64,000 nucleotides of DNA from Elasticomyces elasticus (Eukaryota; Ascomycota; Dothideomycetes; Mycosphaerellales; Teratosphaeriaceae), in the NCBI GenBank assembly GCA_035926095.1, contig JAVRQT010000020.1, positions 1 to 64,000 on the forward strand, in the 5' to 3' direction. The notes below the pieces were generated by a model. That model was not told the origin of the DNA, searched no databases, and saw only the letters and a program-made list of their open reading frames with translations. Below are positions 31,148-42,548 of the stretch, in pieces (within the stretch, counting starts at the first letter, position 1; every line of letters begins with the position of its first letter). The position numbers and the translations under genes are program-made.

Positions 31148-34100
31148 CTACAACTCCCCATGCGTAGCAGCCACCCCCTCCGCCTCCGGCTCAGCCGTAG
31201 CCTTAGCCCCCTCAACCCACTCCTCCTTCCTCACATCCTCCGCCACATCCACATTGCCCGGCGGACTCTTACTCGCCTCCCCACCCTCATCAGTAACGGG
31301 CTCAGGCCCCTCCGCCAACGTTCCCGCCACCCCATCACCCTCTCCATAACCCCCCGCATCCTCATTCCCCTGCCCCTCGCCTTCATACCCAACCTCATTC
31401 CCCTGAGCATCCACCAGCCTCGTGCGCGTCTCATACCGAGTCGAAAAACTCACCTTCCCCTCCAAAGCCTTGACCTGCTCCTCATCCAACAAATTCCCAT
31501 TCTCATCTCTATACTCGATCTTCTCCTCCGTCAACCCCCCACTCACCACATCCCCCATCGGCTGCTGAACCCCCCCTCCACCAGGCGTAACAACAACATC
31601 CATCTTCGGGTCCTCGGCAACCGGCGGCGCAGGTCCAGCCACAGCCCCCGTAGGCGCCGGCCCACTCGCACTCGGCACCGCAAGAGAGTAATCCGCATAA
31701 CTATCCAGAAAAGTATTGCAATCCCAATCCCACGTATCCATCAACTTGACCCGCGCACACTCTCCCTTAGTCCAAGTATTGCCATAAGTAAGCGGAGCGT
31801 AAAGCCCAAAGACCACCACACTCGCCGCGAGGAAAACCACAGCGCCCGTGCGACCGATGAAGGGACGATCCTTCAACGTCCATTGTCCAGGCAACACCAC
31901 CCTCGCGGTAGCGAAATCGAAAATCTGCGCCACGGCCAGGATGGCGAAGTAGAGGGCGGGGAAGTAGTGGTGCAAAAACAACTGCCTGTTCACAAAAGAT
32001 CAGCAACCATCTCCACCTCCCACGAATACGTCTGCAAACTCACCTCTGCATAAGGAAGAAAGGAAAATAATGAAACCCCCACCCCAACACACTAACACCC
32101 AACTCATAATCAAACCTCCTCCAAACCACACTCCGCCCATAATCCCCACACCCCCTCTGCCACCTCAAAACCGCGAGGCCCTTAAACGCCAAATAAACCC
32201 CCACCGCCAGCGTACTCGCCCACCAAATCAAAGGATTCCCAATAAGATAAATCTGCCTATTATCCTTCCCCCAGAAATTGATCCCGCGCTTCAACACCGG
32301 CCACGAAGGCGGCCGAGAGTCCCAGGCATGCGACTCCACGAGTCCGGCATTGGTCCGCCACATTACTCCTTGTAGTTCCCAGAACTTCCCGAAGAAACCG
32401 GGATTACGGTAATTCGTCTTCTCCACGACCGCGGGATCCATGTTAGGATGCGTGTTGCTCTCAATATACCACACACTATTCGGCAGAGTCCCTCCCTTAG
32501 CGCACGTGACCTCCTGCTGCTCGAAACCCCAATCGGGTAACTTGACTTTGTGCGAAAACAGCACGCAGCCGGTCATGATGTGCACGAGCTTGAACTTGGA
32601 CTGGATGGTTCGGAGGCGGGATTTGGCGGCGCTGCCGTCGGAGAGGGATTTGATGATCTCCACGCGGAAGAGGTCGTTGGCGTCGCCTTCGAAACCTTCG
32701 TAGCCTAAATAATACCACAGCTGTCAGCGGACCCTGTCCTTTCAATGCGTGAGGGGAGCTAAGTGTCTTGGTGGAGCTTTAATCCATCTCTTTTCATCGC
32801 GATGAGAACCCAGCTGAGCAGGCACTCTCAAGATAGCGAGCCAAGCGCGCGTGGTGCCCGAAGCCCCAAAGTCCACTCCCCATTCACCGTGCGTGCAACA
32901 TCAAAACGAACAGGGACGGAGTAGTGTAGACTTACCATAAGCGCTCACCTCATTCTGCCACTCCGCCTCCGTGACCGGCGGGCGGACATCATGAGAGTGC
33001 AGTCTCCTGTCCGTGACGACGTGGTAAAGCCTGATCAAACTCCCATCCGAGATGAACTCCGGGGTCTCACGATCCCACGCCAAAGGCCCCGGAATCGAAG
33101 TATTGCCCGACGCATCCACCGCCCAATTGACCGGCTGCGTCTGGTTCTCGAGAAGGAAGACGTTGTTCTCGTCTTTATGCGGGTAGAGCGTTATCTGCTG
33201 CTGCTTTGACCCTGTAGGATACATGTGGGAATGGCTGTGCAGGTAACCGCCTTGAGTATTGTGGTGGCGGAGGGAGACGCGGGAGCCAAACGCGACGTCG
33301 GCGGGGACATCGGCCATGCCTTTCGAGTTGAGCGTGGATTGGAACTCGCTGCTCATGAATCCGTCGCCGTCGCCGGGGTTGACGAGCATGGTGAAGTGGA
33401 TGGCGAACATAGCCATATAAAACGTCACGGGGATAACGATCAAGCAGAAGATCCTCGCAAACAAATGCTTAAACCAGAGACGAGGGGTGACGGTTTTGTG
33501 GTCCGCGAGTAGGACCCAGAGTTGCAGGGCGGTTAGAGAGCCTACCCAAGCGATGGTGAAAAGGCCGACCCATTTTACTGAGGCAGTGGCGCCGAGTGTG
33601 AGGCCCGTGGAGGCGAGCCAGAACCACCAGGAGGGCGTGAAAGCGTAGCGCGGGCCGAGTTCGTGGAGGTTGGTGAAGGAGATCCAGGATAAGGCTGTCA
33701 GGGCCGTGAAGATGATGAGCGGGGAGTCCAGCAAGATCAAGCGGGACTGAGTCACTAGTCCGTTCTCGAAGATCAGCAGGCCAGCTCCCAGGATCGCGGA
33801 TGTAGTCTTACAGCCCGCCGCCTTGAGCGTCAGGAACATGGCCGGGATAGTGAGGACACCCATGATAGCAGGCAGTAACCGCATAGCCACGTACGGCACG
33901 CCAGGCTCCACGTAGTCTTTCCCGATATCCTTGAAATCGAACTCGCCGTCGAAGCCACCCAGGTAGCCGGCGAGGGTTATGAGCATTTTTGCGAGAGGGG
34001 GGTGGACGTCCATGAAGAATTTGCCTTTGATGTATTTGCTGGCGAAACCACCGAAGTGGACCTCGTCGAAGACTACGGAGGAGGGTTGGTAGATGCGGAA

Positions 34101-34385
34101 GAGGCGGACGAAGAGGGCGACGAGGGTTAGGACGCCCAGGCTTTCGTAGTCGGAGGTGGTGAGGTTGGTGATGGAGTTGTCGCGGATGCCGATGGAGGTG
34201 TAGTCTGTCGAATCTGAGGATGGGGAGGCATTGGCGACATCTTGCTGCCTTGTGGAGGGCGTGTTGGGTGTGGGAGGCAGTTGGGGTGACTGTTGCTGTT
34301 GCTGTCGCGGAGGGCTTTGCGCTGCCATTGTTGCTGGTTGTGGTTGTGTTTGGGAGGGTTGGCGTTGCGGACCCTTGGGCGCCAT
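31148..34385 (-). CDS. PMT1: Protein O-mannosyltransferase, Pmt1-type
   Basis: ER enzyme that transfers mannose from dolichyl-phosphate mannose to Ser/Thr. Three exons (34385-32936, 32704-32044, 31985-31148) with introns of 231 and 58 bp; 982 aa. An N-terminal Pro/Gln-rich tail precedes the first helix. The catalytic loop VVFDEVHFGGFASKYIKGKF then MDVHPPLAK holds the Asp-Glu pair. MIR-domain landmarks are VSLRHHNTQGGYLHSH, YPTGSKQQQITLYPHKDENN, RLHSHDVRPPVTEAEWQNEV and GCVLFSHKVKLPDW. GYEGFEGDANDLFRVE spans intron 1. The C-terminus ends in a polar tail containing EEKIEYRDENGNLLDEEQVK, a feature I associate with filamentous-fungal Pmt1. Assignment to Pmt1 rather than Pmt4 is from memory of family motifs; Pmt2 is excluded because the loop lacks EAHFGKFGSYY. 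The long intron 1 is unusual for this window. Confidence 0.9.
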
Positions 34386-35967
34386 GTTGCCGGTTGTCGA
34401 GTGTGTACTTAACAACTGTATTTATTGTTGTTGCATGTGATTGCTCTTCCTCTTTTCGTCGGATTCACTCGCACAAGAAAGAGCACTCAATACTCGACTG
34501 TAAGGAAGGAGCGACGAAGACGAAGTGAAGAAAGTGCCAGCATTGGTTTTACTCCCTTTCAGCTGAACATGCAACTCCTTGTTCCTGTCTCACAGCTCGA
34601 GGGAAGACGTGTCCAACCAAGGAGCTTTACGTGCTATTCTCAGCCTCACGCGCTTCCGACGCGCAGCGGCCAAACCTTTCTCCGTGGAGCTGTTGCCAAG
34701 AGAAAACCGTCAGACCTCACTTCTCGCCACCCGCTCCTGATCGCAACACATTATGCTTAGAAGCTTACCCAAGACGGCGGCCATCCCATTCAAGTTTCGC
34801 GGATCCCGGGCTACGGTTTCCGCTCACCAAAATGTTCAAAATACATATCATCGGATCTCCGGACGTGAAGACTCGAATCCCTCAACGCCGTCTTCCTCTT
34901 GCTCATATAACGGCTATCGAGAGCGTCTCAATAGATCAATGTGATGTTCACCCACTGCATCCCGACCACAGTGCTTGAGCGACGCAGACTTTCGCGGGGT
35001 TCAATTGGGATATGTATCACCTACAGCAACTGTGCAACACGGATGTGCAGTGCAGGCAAGATGCCGTCTACGATACAAATTGACGGAAACGAGTCCAGAC
35101 ACATGAATCAATACCCGAAAGAATATGCTTGACCCACGCCGTTGTGGCTGGCCAGGACATCTCCCATTATCAACGACAAGCGGTGAGAGATGCATGTAAA
35201 AGCTGTCAACGATTCATACTAGTCTGCACCTTATACGTCAGCCGAGAACGGTACCGCTGCATCAACGCACGGTACTAGGGTACCCACCTAAATGCAGCGA
35301 TAAGCATTCAGCACAGCGCCAAGTCAGACTCTGATCAAAACTCAGGTAAATGACAAAAGGATTCTGAACAGGCTCCCGTTATCTATTCCTCTTATACCGC
35401 GGGAAATCCATAATCTCTCCTTGTTCGCACCCGAAAAGGCAACAGTCCTCGTACGCATTGACTGACCAGGACCCCCGGCATCTACTCTGGCGTTTGGTGT
35501 TGCTGCTGACACTGATCTACCGTGCTCGGCTGCTGGTGTATCTCTGCGTTAGTTCTAGGTCACTGAGTACGACTTCATCGGATGCTTTCACACGTCACAC
35601 ATGCAAAATACTATCAACTCCTCTCGATTTAGCGCCGGACATGGAGGCTTCCAAGTATGCCGACATTGTGGAAGCTGCACGAGACTGCTCTGCAAAACGT
35701 GGTTGTCCTGGCTGAATTAAGTTCTCCGACTTTGTTCGTCTCCGCGAGAGCAATGTTGATTGGCTTTTTGATGCGAAGATACTCCGCGCAGTAGGTGAGC
35801 TGACCCTCTTTGATATATGGTTACAAAATGCCAGTGTATCATTATCACCCGGAATACTCATCGGTCCTTCAACCTCAGACCTGCTTATCTCGTCTGATCC
35901 AAATCAACTAGTGCCCCAGCCATGAACCAGAACACACCTTCACCCCCCCCCCCTCCATCTCAATCCC
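34386..35967. other. Intergenic, 1.6 kb, with a poly-C run
   Basis: No supported gene. An ORF at 35458-35715 has no family features. A run of about eleven C residues at 35943-35953 lies just beyond the stop of the ABM gene. Confidence 0.5.
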
Positions 35968-36321
35968 TCAGTCCATGCCCTCACCACCCTCCAAATACCC
36001 CCTCCTAAAACAACACCCCTCACCCTCCCGCTCAAAATACTGAATCTCCACGTCCCTCTCCCACGTCACCCGCGAGCGTTCCCACATCTCCGCATAATAA
36101 GGCTTAGTAAGTTGCTCCCTCTCAAACCACTCCCGATTCCGACTCCACACCTCAACGAGTCGGAAATGTCCCGGGTCCGCCGGGTCGTGGAAGACGTCAA
36201 AGAGAAGACATTCGGGTTCGCGGCTGCAGGCTTTCCAGACGGGGCGGTGGGCGAGTTTCCAGGCTGAGATTAGGTAGGGCTGGACGTGGAAGTCGACGAA
36301 CAGGGTGAGTTGTTTGGACAT
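35968..36321 (-). CDS. ABM-domain (antibiotic biosynthesis monooxygenase-like) protein
   Basis: Single exon, 117 aa. MSKQLTLFVDFHVQPYLIS begins a ferredoxin-like alpha/beta fold: strand, helix (AWKLAHRPVWKACSREPECL), strand (LLFDVFHDPADPGHFRLVEV), then WEREQ-type helix and the C-terminal strand VEIQYFERE. This is the Dabb/ABM layout of small dimeric cofactor-free oxygenases or heme-degrading-like proteins. Catalytic identity cannot be told. The ATG at 36321 is chosen because the fold starts there and a TATATA element lies about 95 bp upstream; the longer ORF to 36591 starts before that element. Confidence 0.72.
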   Translation of the reverse strand: MSKQLTLFVDFHVQPYLISAWKLAHRPVWKACSREPECLLFDVFHDPADPGHFRLVEVWSRNREWFEREQLTKPYYAEMWERSRVTWERDVEIQYFEREGEGCCFRRGYLEGGEGMD

Positions 36322-36414
36322 GATTTGGGTATGTGGGAGTGTTGTTGGTCTGCAGTGGACTGGTCTGACGGTGGGAGAAGCTGTCACCGAACACAACAGG
36401 ATTCCTGGACTGGG

Positions 36415-36421
36415 ATATATA
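36415..36421 (-). promoter_or_regulatory. TATA box of the ABM gene
   Basis: TATATAT on the minus strand about 95 bp before the ATG at 36321. Confidence 0.5.
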
Positions 36422-37829
36422 CGCCATCGTGGTCGATACGGGCGAATGTTAGGGCCTGGCAAAGGATTCGAAATGTCTCCGATCGCAGTCCTTGGCATCA
36501 CTCGCATATTCGACTCGTCCATCCAGTAAGTTCTGCATGAGAAGCCAGGCTCAGGAAGTTTCCTCTCCTTTAGGTCTACTCTCACAACCATCCAGGGCGG
36601 TGAAGTTCAATGTGCCTGCCGCTAGGAGCAACGTTGAATCTCTGCTATCCTCTCCTTGGAACCTTCCTGGGAGCGATCGCTGGCATCGTCAAACAAAGAG
36701 TCAAGAGTGGACAGTCAGTGTATCGACATCCAGATAATTGATCAAGATGCAGTGGCCGCCATAAGCTGGATACTCTGATGGCCGAGGTCTCCGGTAGAAA
36801 GCCAGACGAGCCACCGTTCATTCTTCCGTCGCTGGACAGATGTAGCCCCTTTCTCGGCCCAGTCATGCCTGGAGGCTACATTGATTGCTACGAGCTTGAT
36901 CTGACCAGTCAGTGAGCTACGATGTTATCGGTGCATCAGAAGCAGGCGCCACAGGTCGAGCACACAAGAAGACGTGGGTCAAGTTACCTTGATCTGGTTG
37001 TTCGTATGCACAAGCCTCACTGCGTGAAAACGATACGCTGTACAAGAAGAGCTATACGTCAACCATAATATGTACCGGGCGATATTGGTGGTCTGAGATG
37101 GCACAGGATGTACTCACGCCAGTAGCATCGTGTATGAGATATTGCGTGACGTTGTGTATGTGGTGGTCCGTCGTCGCTGGTAGCCGCCGCGGCCATATAT
37201 TCAGGTTCCTTACTCTCGTTTGGGGCTGCCACCATGGTATTTGTGGCAGTGCCTACGCTTTGCTCGTTCGACCATCGACATACTGAGCTCCTCTGACGGA
37301 ATGGCGAACTTGGACCAAATTTCGCCGTTCCGCCAAGAGAATTGCGCAGGGTGGTCGTTCTCCCGGATCCCCAGACTTCAAAAGTCTGAGACATTTAGGA
37401 AACTCCTGAAGATGCCCAAGAAGTACTTCGCAACCTCGATCTCATTCGTGACGGGGCTCATCATAGTGCGAGAAGTGCTGTGGAACGCCGCGCGGTCGTC
37501 ACCGAAGGGTCCCATACTGGACAAGATCTCCAGCTAACAAGTCTCTTCACCTTCAATACTTACTCAATGCCCAGTGTCCCCGGAGGTACAAGCCCAACTG
37601 TGCTTCAGATTTTCGGCTGCTGGATGCATAGGCAGCTTCCAAATAGCTAGGGCGTGTCCGCAAGCCTTCGTCAAGACTAAAACTGTTCACCTGCTCGGAG
37701 GAAGTACTGTCTTGACCGCACAGGCTCTTTGAAGATTCCTGTCCTCGGAGTTCTGCCAGCAACCATCCCAAATCGCTGAGCCACGCCAGCGTCTCAATAT
37801 CCATGCAAACATGCCACAACGCGCCCCTC
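36422..37829. other. Intergenic, 1.4 kb
   Basis: Several ORFs of 60-110 codons on both strands (for example 37220-37537 plus, 37059-37394 minus), none with recognisable features. A small hydrophobic peptide frame (MPKKYFATSISFVTGLIIVR, from about 37411) is noted but not called. Confidence 0.45.
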
Positions 37830-39614
37830 TCACCCGACAAAAACACCCATCCCACTACTGGGCCTAGCCTTCTCCATCACTCCTCCCACACCTTCACTCA
37901 ATATCCTCTCCTTCAGCTCCTGCACTCTCCTCAATTCCTCCTGCACCATACCAGCTTTCAGCGCCTCCATCGTCTTCCCCTTTTGCCCACCATCTCTACC
38001 AAACCATCCACGCCACTCCAGCCAGCCACCACCAACAGCTGCACCGCCTTCCCTGGCAGCAACGTCACCTTGTTGTTCGGCAAGACGATGAAGCATGGTT
38101 TCCCAATTCCCGATCCCGGTCTTGAGACAGGCTTGGCACTTCGTCTTCTCCTCCCCAGCCGCAGGAGTGTCAGACTGCAAATTCGCTTCGGCAACAGCTA
38201 CAGCCTGCCTCGTCCATCCAAGACCTTCCTCCGAGGACGGCGATGAGGCAAAGAGGATCTCGCCGACGTAGAGCATCAGTTCCGCCTCCTCGCAACTCGG
38301 CTTTCCGCTCGTCTTCGTGTATGGCTCATCGCCTGTGGTCAGGGGCTCTGTGGGCTGTCGAGCACCCGCGAATAGCGATCGCACCATACCAGTAGCGGCC
38401 GCTATGTCTGTCTTCGGCTGCTCATTTTCTCGTGTCGGTCTTGACGAAGCCGTAGATCGAACGGAAGAGACCGGAGCAGATCGTCTTGCTCTCAACACGG
38501 AAAGCAAAATAGGCAGCGCCTCGTCCACCTTACCCATCCTCGCTTTCTGCACGCTCAAAGCTGTTGTAGCATCCAGAAGGTTGGCTGTTGCATCCACTCT
38601 GCCATCGGCGTTGCCGACTTTGATGACGGATGTTCGCGAATCATGGGCTCGGTCTGCGGTCGCCTTCGTTAGAGCACTCGCCGCGATAGCCACTCCCCAT
38701 CTCAGTATCTCATGAGCACTTTCATCCATGCCTTTGAAGTCGTACCAGTTCGCCAGTGCCAATGCAGCATCCACTTTCTGTTTTGTGGTGAAGCCGCGTG
38801 TCTCGAGAATACGTTGGTAAAAGTCGTCTGCAGAATCAAACGCCGGTACGCAATTCTCTTCCTTCGGAGCAGCATGTAGATACGACGGAACCGGTCTCGG
38901 ATCAGGGTTCGAAGGACCGATCACGACTTCCTTCGGGAACACCAGCGAGCGGGTCTTATCCAACACCATACTATCCAAGTGCTCAGCAGCCAAAGCACAA
39001 CCCATCAAGACCTCGTAGTACCCTTGCCTCCACGCCCAGGACTTAGCACTGATATCCACCGCATCCTGCAACTCCCCATCTCTCGTCATGCCACCACCCT
39101 TCACCACCAACACACCTTTACCCTCGCCCTCTCTATCCTCCAACTTCGCCAAACATCTTCGAAAAAGACTGCCCACAGCCGCCCAATCCATGCCCGCTCC
39201 TCCCTCACCACCTTCCCGAATCATACTCCGTGCGCCTCTGAAACTCCATCTCGTCCAGAACTTCCACTCACCCGGCGTTGGCCGCGCTCGCTCCTCGATC
39301 TCGATCAAGATACCCAGGTAAGCTATAGCGGTCAATGTGGCGAAGAGCCAGAAGACTAGCGTCCATTTCACTGCTAGGTAGAGCTGTTCCGAGACGTATC
39401 GTCTGTTTTCCGTGGAGATCAAGCGGGCTAGCTGAGGGTTAGGGCCTAGGATACCGCCGTTGAGGCGGAGAGTGGGTTGCGTGAGGTAAGGAAGTTGAGG
39501 TCTGGTTCGGGTTGTGATGAGGCGTGGTTGTGGGACTCTTCGGGTGGGAGTGTTTGGTGGACGGAGAGGGCGTGCGAGCGGTATCCGCGTGCGAGCTATG
39601 GGTCGTGAGAGCAT
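37830..39614 (-). CDS. Mitochondrial inner-membrane TPR-like protein (Mgr3-like)
   Basis: Single exon, 594 aa. The N-terminus is rich in Arg, Pro and Thr with no acidic residue for about 65 positions (MLSRPIARTRIPLARPLRPP...), a strong mitochondrial presequence. One transmembrane segment follows at about residues 82-104 (KWTLVFWLFATLTAIAYLGI), then PTPGEWKFWTRWSFRGAR, a motif I associate with fungal TPR proteins of the Mgr3 type. The rest is helical with TPR-like elements (KVDAALALANWYDFKGMDES, ELMLYVGEILFASSPSSEEG, CLKTGIGNWETMLHRLAEQQ). Mgr3 is an adaptor of the i-AAA protease; some databases mislabel such proteins as maltose permeases. The Mgr3 link is moderate, the mitochondrial location stronger. 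Confidence 0.7.
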   Translation of the reverse strand: MLSRPIARTRIPLARPLRPPNTPTRRVPQPRLITTRTRPQLPYLTQPTLRLNGGILGPNPQLARLISTENRRYVSEQLYLAVKWTLVFWLFATLTAIAYLGILIEIEERARPTPGEWKFWTRWSFRGARSMIREGGEGGAGMDWAAVGSLFRRCLAKLEDREGEGKGVLVVKGGGMTRDGELQDAVDISAKSWAWRQGYYEVLMGCALAAEHLDSMVLDKTRSLVFPKEVVIGPSNPDPRPVPSYLHAAPKEENCVPAFDSADDFYQRILETRGFTTKQKVDAALALANWYDFKGMDESAHEILRWGVAIAASALTKATADRAHDSRTSVIKVGNADGRVDATANLLDATTALSVQKARMGKVDEALPILLSVLRARRSAPVSSVRSTASSRPTRENEQPKTDIAAATGMVRSLFAGARQPTEPLTTGDEPYTKTSGKPSCEEAELMLYVGEILFASSPSSEEGLGWTRQAVAVAEANLQSDTPAAGEEKTKCQACLKTGIGNWETMLHRLAEQQGDVAAREGGAAVGGGWLEWRGWFGRDGGQKGKTMEALKAGMVQEELRRVQELKERILSEGVGGVMEKARPSSGMGVFVG

Positions 39615-39997
39615 GGTTTGTACTGTGTTCCCTCGAGTGTATGGTAGTGACTGAGAGATGGGTGTCTGGCGAGGTGGGGCTCTTCCGAGCTTCGCCGCAG
39701 CCGTACCTTCCTAGCTGGGAACCTGGCAAGTGTGCCATTGCATTAACACAATCAATACATCCAAACACAATCAATACAGCCTCAACTCACACTCTCACCC
39801 ATCGGATGCTAGGACATCAAGCGTGGGATGACAATCGGGACACGAACCGTCGTGAACACAGGCTAGACGTTGAACATGATGGCGCCATGACCAACGCGTC
39901 TATGTACAGGAAGCTGTGCCTCTCATACGTCGACCAGTCTCGAGACTCTGAGGGAACTAAAACTATTCCTTGCAAGACTAAAACTTGTTGGGCCGTG
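39615..39997. other. Divergent intergenic region
   Basis: 383 bp between the TPR gene start (minus) and the first Myb-array gene (plus). The frame of the Myb-array gene is open through it but lacks conserved sequence. Confidence 0.45.
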
Positions 39998-40732
39998 ATG
40001 ATACTGACCAAGTTTTCGGGTCTTACGCGACTATTCTCAACGACTAGCGCTTTCGCCTTGCCAAGTAAATATAGGAGGTTTACAAAGACTGAGGACGATC
40101 TCATCACACGACTACGATCAGAAGGCCAGACACTCGCAAGCATTGGAGCACAAGTAGGCCGTACGAAGAGAAGTGTAGAATATCGCTTATGCGCACTTCG
40201 TGGAAACACACCTGCACCCTTTCCGCGTCCTCGGAAATACAGTGACGACGTTCTATACAGCTTCGTAGCAGACACTGCACAGAAGCACTACCGCGAGATC
40301 ACAAAGCAGCACAATCTTCCAGCTTTGCAGATCAAAGATATGAAAAATCTCGCTCGTTCCAGACAGGTCGCCACAGATCTGAAATACAATTCACGTACAG
40401 GCGAGGAGGAATTATCGCAAATCGTTGCGTTACGAGTAGATCAAGGACTCTCGTACGCGCAGATAGCCCCCCAGACAGGGCGCTCCGAGGGAACGGTCGG
40501 GGGGATTCTACGGCGTTGCTTGCCACAAAAAGCGACGAAGCAAAAACTTAGACCTTGGACTTTTGAGGAGGACGTTTTGCTGAAAGATTTGCGCGAAAAG
40601 CAGAAATTGAGATATACAGGGATCGCGCAGTACTTCCCAGGAAAAAGCTCCGAATCGCTGAGAGCAAGATATGCTCGCTATCTGGAAGGCCGCGAGCCTG
40701 TCCGCCGAGAGTCCCAGAAGCGCGGTGGTTGA
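39998..40732 (+). CDS. Myb/HTH-array protein 1, putative mitochondrial
   Basis: 244 aa from ATG 39998, chosen because this start opens a presequence-like segment comparable in all paralogues: MILTKFSGLTRLFSTTSAFA, with RLF before STTSAF at an R-3 processing-peptidase-type site and no acidic residue before the first module. Modules: Myb-like A about residues 27-68 (RRFTKTEDDLITRLRSEGQT, IGAQVGRTKRSVEYRL); B 80-118 (YSDDVLYSFVADTAQKHYRE, ITKQHNLPALQIKDM); C 138-173, HTH-like (IVALRVDQGLSYAQIAPQTG, RSEGTVGGILRR); D 185-232, Myb-like (RPWTFEEDVLLKDLREKQKL, RYTGIAQYFPGKSSESLRAR). Helices 2-3 of each module resemble SANT or resolvase-type HTH units. Nucleic-acid binding is inferred; no catalytic domain is present. 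Confidence 0.7.
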   Translation: MILTKFSGLTRLFSTTSAFALPSKYRRFTKTEDDLITRLRSEGQTLASIGAQVGRTKRSVEYRLCALRGNTPAPFPRPRKYSDDVLYSFVADTAQKHYREITKQHNLPALQIKDMKNLARSRQVATDLKYNSRTGEEELSQIVALRVDQGLSYAQIAPQTGRSEGTVGGILRRCLPQKATKQKLRPWTFEEDVLLKDLREKQKLRYTGIAQYFPGKSSESLRARYARYLEGREPVRRESQKRGG

Positions 40733-41551
40733 GAATTGTGAGCCAGCATCTTCGAGTCTGACAGCATATGTTGGCACAACCATCACGCTGCCTTTTGACT
40801 CGAGATCATCGCGCAAGATCGAGATTGGATGACACGATCACGCCTTTGGAGGCGAGCAATCAGATACGTGGAGGGCGAGTGGCTTGGTTGAATTCTTCGT
40901 GAGCACCACCGACCTGCCTAAGTATAGCATGCTTTAGAGACATAGATGGTATATCAAACGGTCGGAGCGCCGAGGTTGCACTGCTGGTCCATGACATCTT
41001 GTGTTGATGATCGGAACAGTTTAAATGATTGTGACGAACGACGATGTTGTGGTGAGTGGGGCACCTCCGAGATTGGCCGCACTTCACTTCTCCAATCTGA
41101 ACTCGAACATTTACAATCACACCATTGGCGTGGTGCCTTGATCTGGAGTTCAGCCTGCTGCTGGCCACTGCTGCTTACCGTAAAAGCTCTGGACGACGTC
41201 TAATCACGCCAGAGACTGAGACAGTGAGCCACCCGCGGCGGCCAAGCAATCTCACGGAAAACCAGTGCAGGACGGCACCTCGCCGGCGTCCGATTGCAGG
41301 TAACGATCACCACACTGGCCTCATCTGTTCTTCGTACCGGTGACATACCGTCCGAGCATGCAACAATTCTACACCTTGAGATTGCCGCGGTCCGTGCACC
41401 AAGATAAAGGTGTCAAGCTCTGACCCCATGTACAAGTCCTGAAGGACGTTCACCTCAATCGCTGCACCGTTTTGAATCTACCGTCGAGCTGGAAAGGAGT
41501 CAGACTATATTTTCCGCGAGCAGGACTTCGCGAACCATTGCCAACGCCGAG
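40733..41551. other. Intergenic
   Basis: About 820 bp between Myb-array genes 1 and 2. No relic of the module family was found by reading, and no other gene is supported. Confidence 0.45.
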
Positions 41552-42354
41552 ATGTTCACATGCAGCCCTTTGCAGTTGCTACGATTGTGGTGCACTACCA
41601 TAACTCAATCCCTGGCCTTGCCCCGGCTGTACAACACGAGCAGAGCGTACACTGAAGCGGAAGATGAGCTCATCGTGGCGTGGCGAAGAGAGAGGAAGAC
41701 CTACAGGGCCATCGGTGCGGAGCTTGGGAGATCCCCATTCGGAGTAGAGTGCAGTATTCGTAATTACCTAAAGGACAGACGTCCTGAAAGTCCGTAAAAC
41801 ATTTGTGGGATGCAGAGGCCGATGAAGCTAACAAGCTGCGTAAGTCCGGCCATACGCGCAGAGATATATCGAAGCACCTGGGGATTAGTATTACGCAGCT
41901 GAAAACGCTCTTCGCCGAGCCTAGATCACCACGAATCGGACCTGAGGGAGCAACCAGAAAATGGCCAGGAAAGATCCAGGAGACGGATATTGCGACCATC
42001 GTCAGCTTGCGTTCGGAGCAAAGGCTCTCGTACAAGGAAATCGCTCGTCGAACGGGCTGGTCGTACTCTACAGTTCGAAAGGTTCTGGTTCCAGTTCGAG
42101 GGAAGGCCAAGGGTCGTCGGTATACAGCGGCAGAAGACTCGAAGCTGCTGTTCTACTTAAGCCAAGGATGGGAATATAGCGAGATTGCCGTAATGCTGCC
42201 TGGAAGGAAGGCAAAGTCATTATCCGACAGGTTTACAATGTATCTGAAGGACAAGCAACATCCTGGCAACGCGAAGCATGACATGGGAGGTGAGCATCAT
42301 GCGTTGGACCGTCCGAGTAGTGACGTTGTTTGTGAACAAAGGAGGTCAGAATGA
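41552..42354 (+). pseudogene. Myb/HTH-array protein 2, reading frame disrupted
   Basis: The ATG at 41552 opens MFTCSPLQLLRLWCTTITQS and ALPRLYNTSRAY, the same presequence style as its paralogues, then Myb-like A (YTEAEDELIVAWRRERKTYR, IGAELGRSPFGVECSI). The frame ends at TAA 41795-41797, but the family sequence continues in another frame: VKHLWDAEADEANKLRKSGH (module B), IVSLRSEQRLSYKEIARRTG (C) and RRYTAAEDSKLLFYLSQGWE with LPGRKAKSLSDRFTMYLKDK (D), to a stop at 42354. A one-base loss near the AAAA at about 41796-41799 explains it. Alternatively a 56-bp intron (GTAATT..GATGCAG, from about 41758) restores phase but removes the conserved linker Trp. Judged a frameshifted pseudogene or assembly error. 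Confidence 0.6.
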
Positions 42355-42548
42355 CACTAGTCAGCGAGACCCTGCAGTTGCTCCCCACTTCCAGGAGGCA
42401 CGGGGGAGATCGGGGCGTACCTCGCTCGCAATGAGAGCTTGTGCGTTCAGCAATGCACCGTCTGAGAAGCCACAAGCTTTTGCTTATTACGAAACATCTC
42501 TCTCAACCAACGCAAATTCCCCGGAGTCTCAACCTGCACCATCACCGG

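Noticed and set aside
31160..32053. 297-codon plus-strand ORF
   Set aside because: Antisense to the polar C-terminal tail of the mannosyltransferase; repetitive Arg/Leu/Pro composition.
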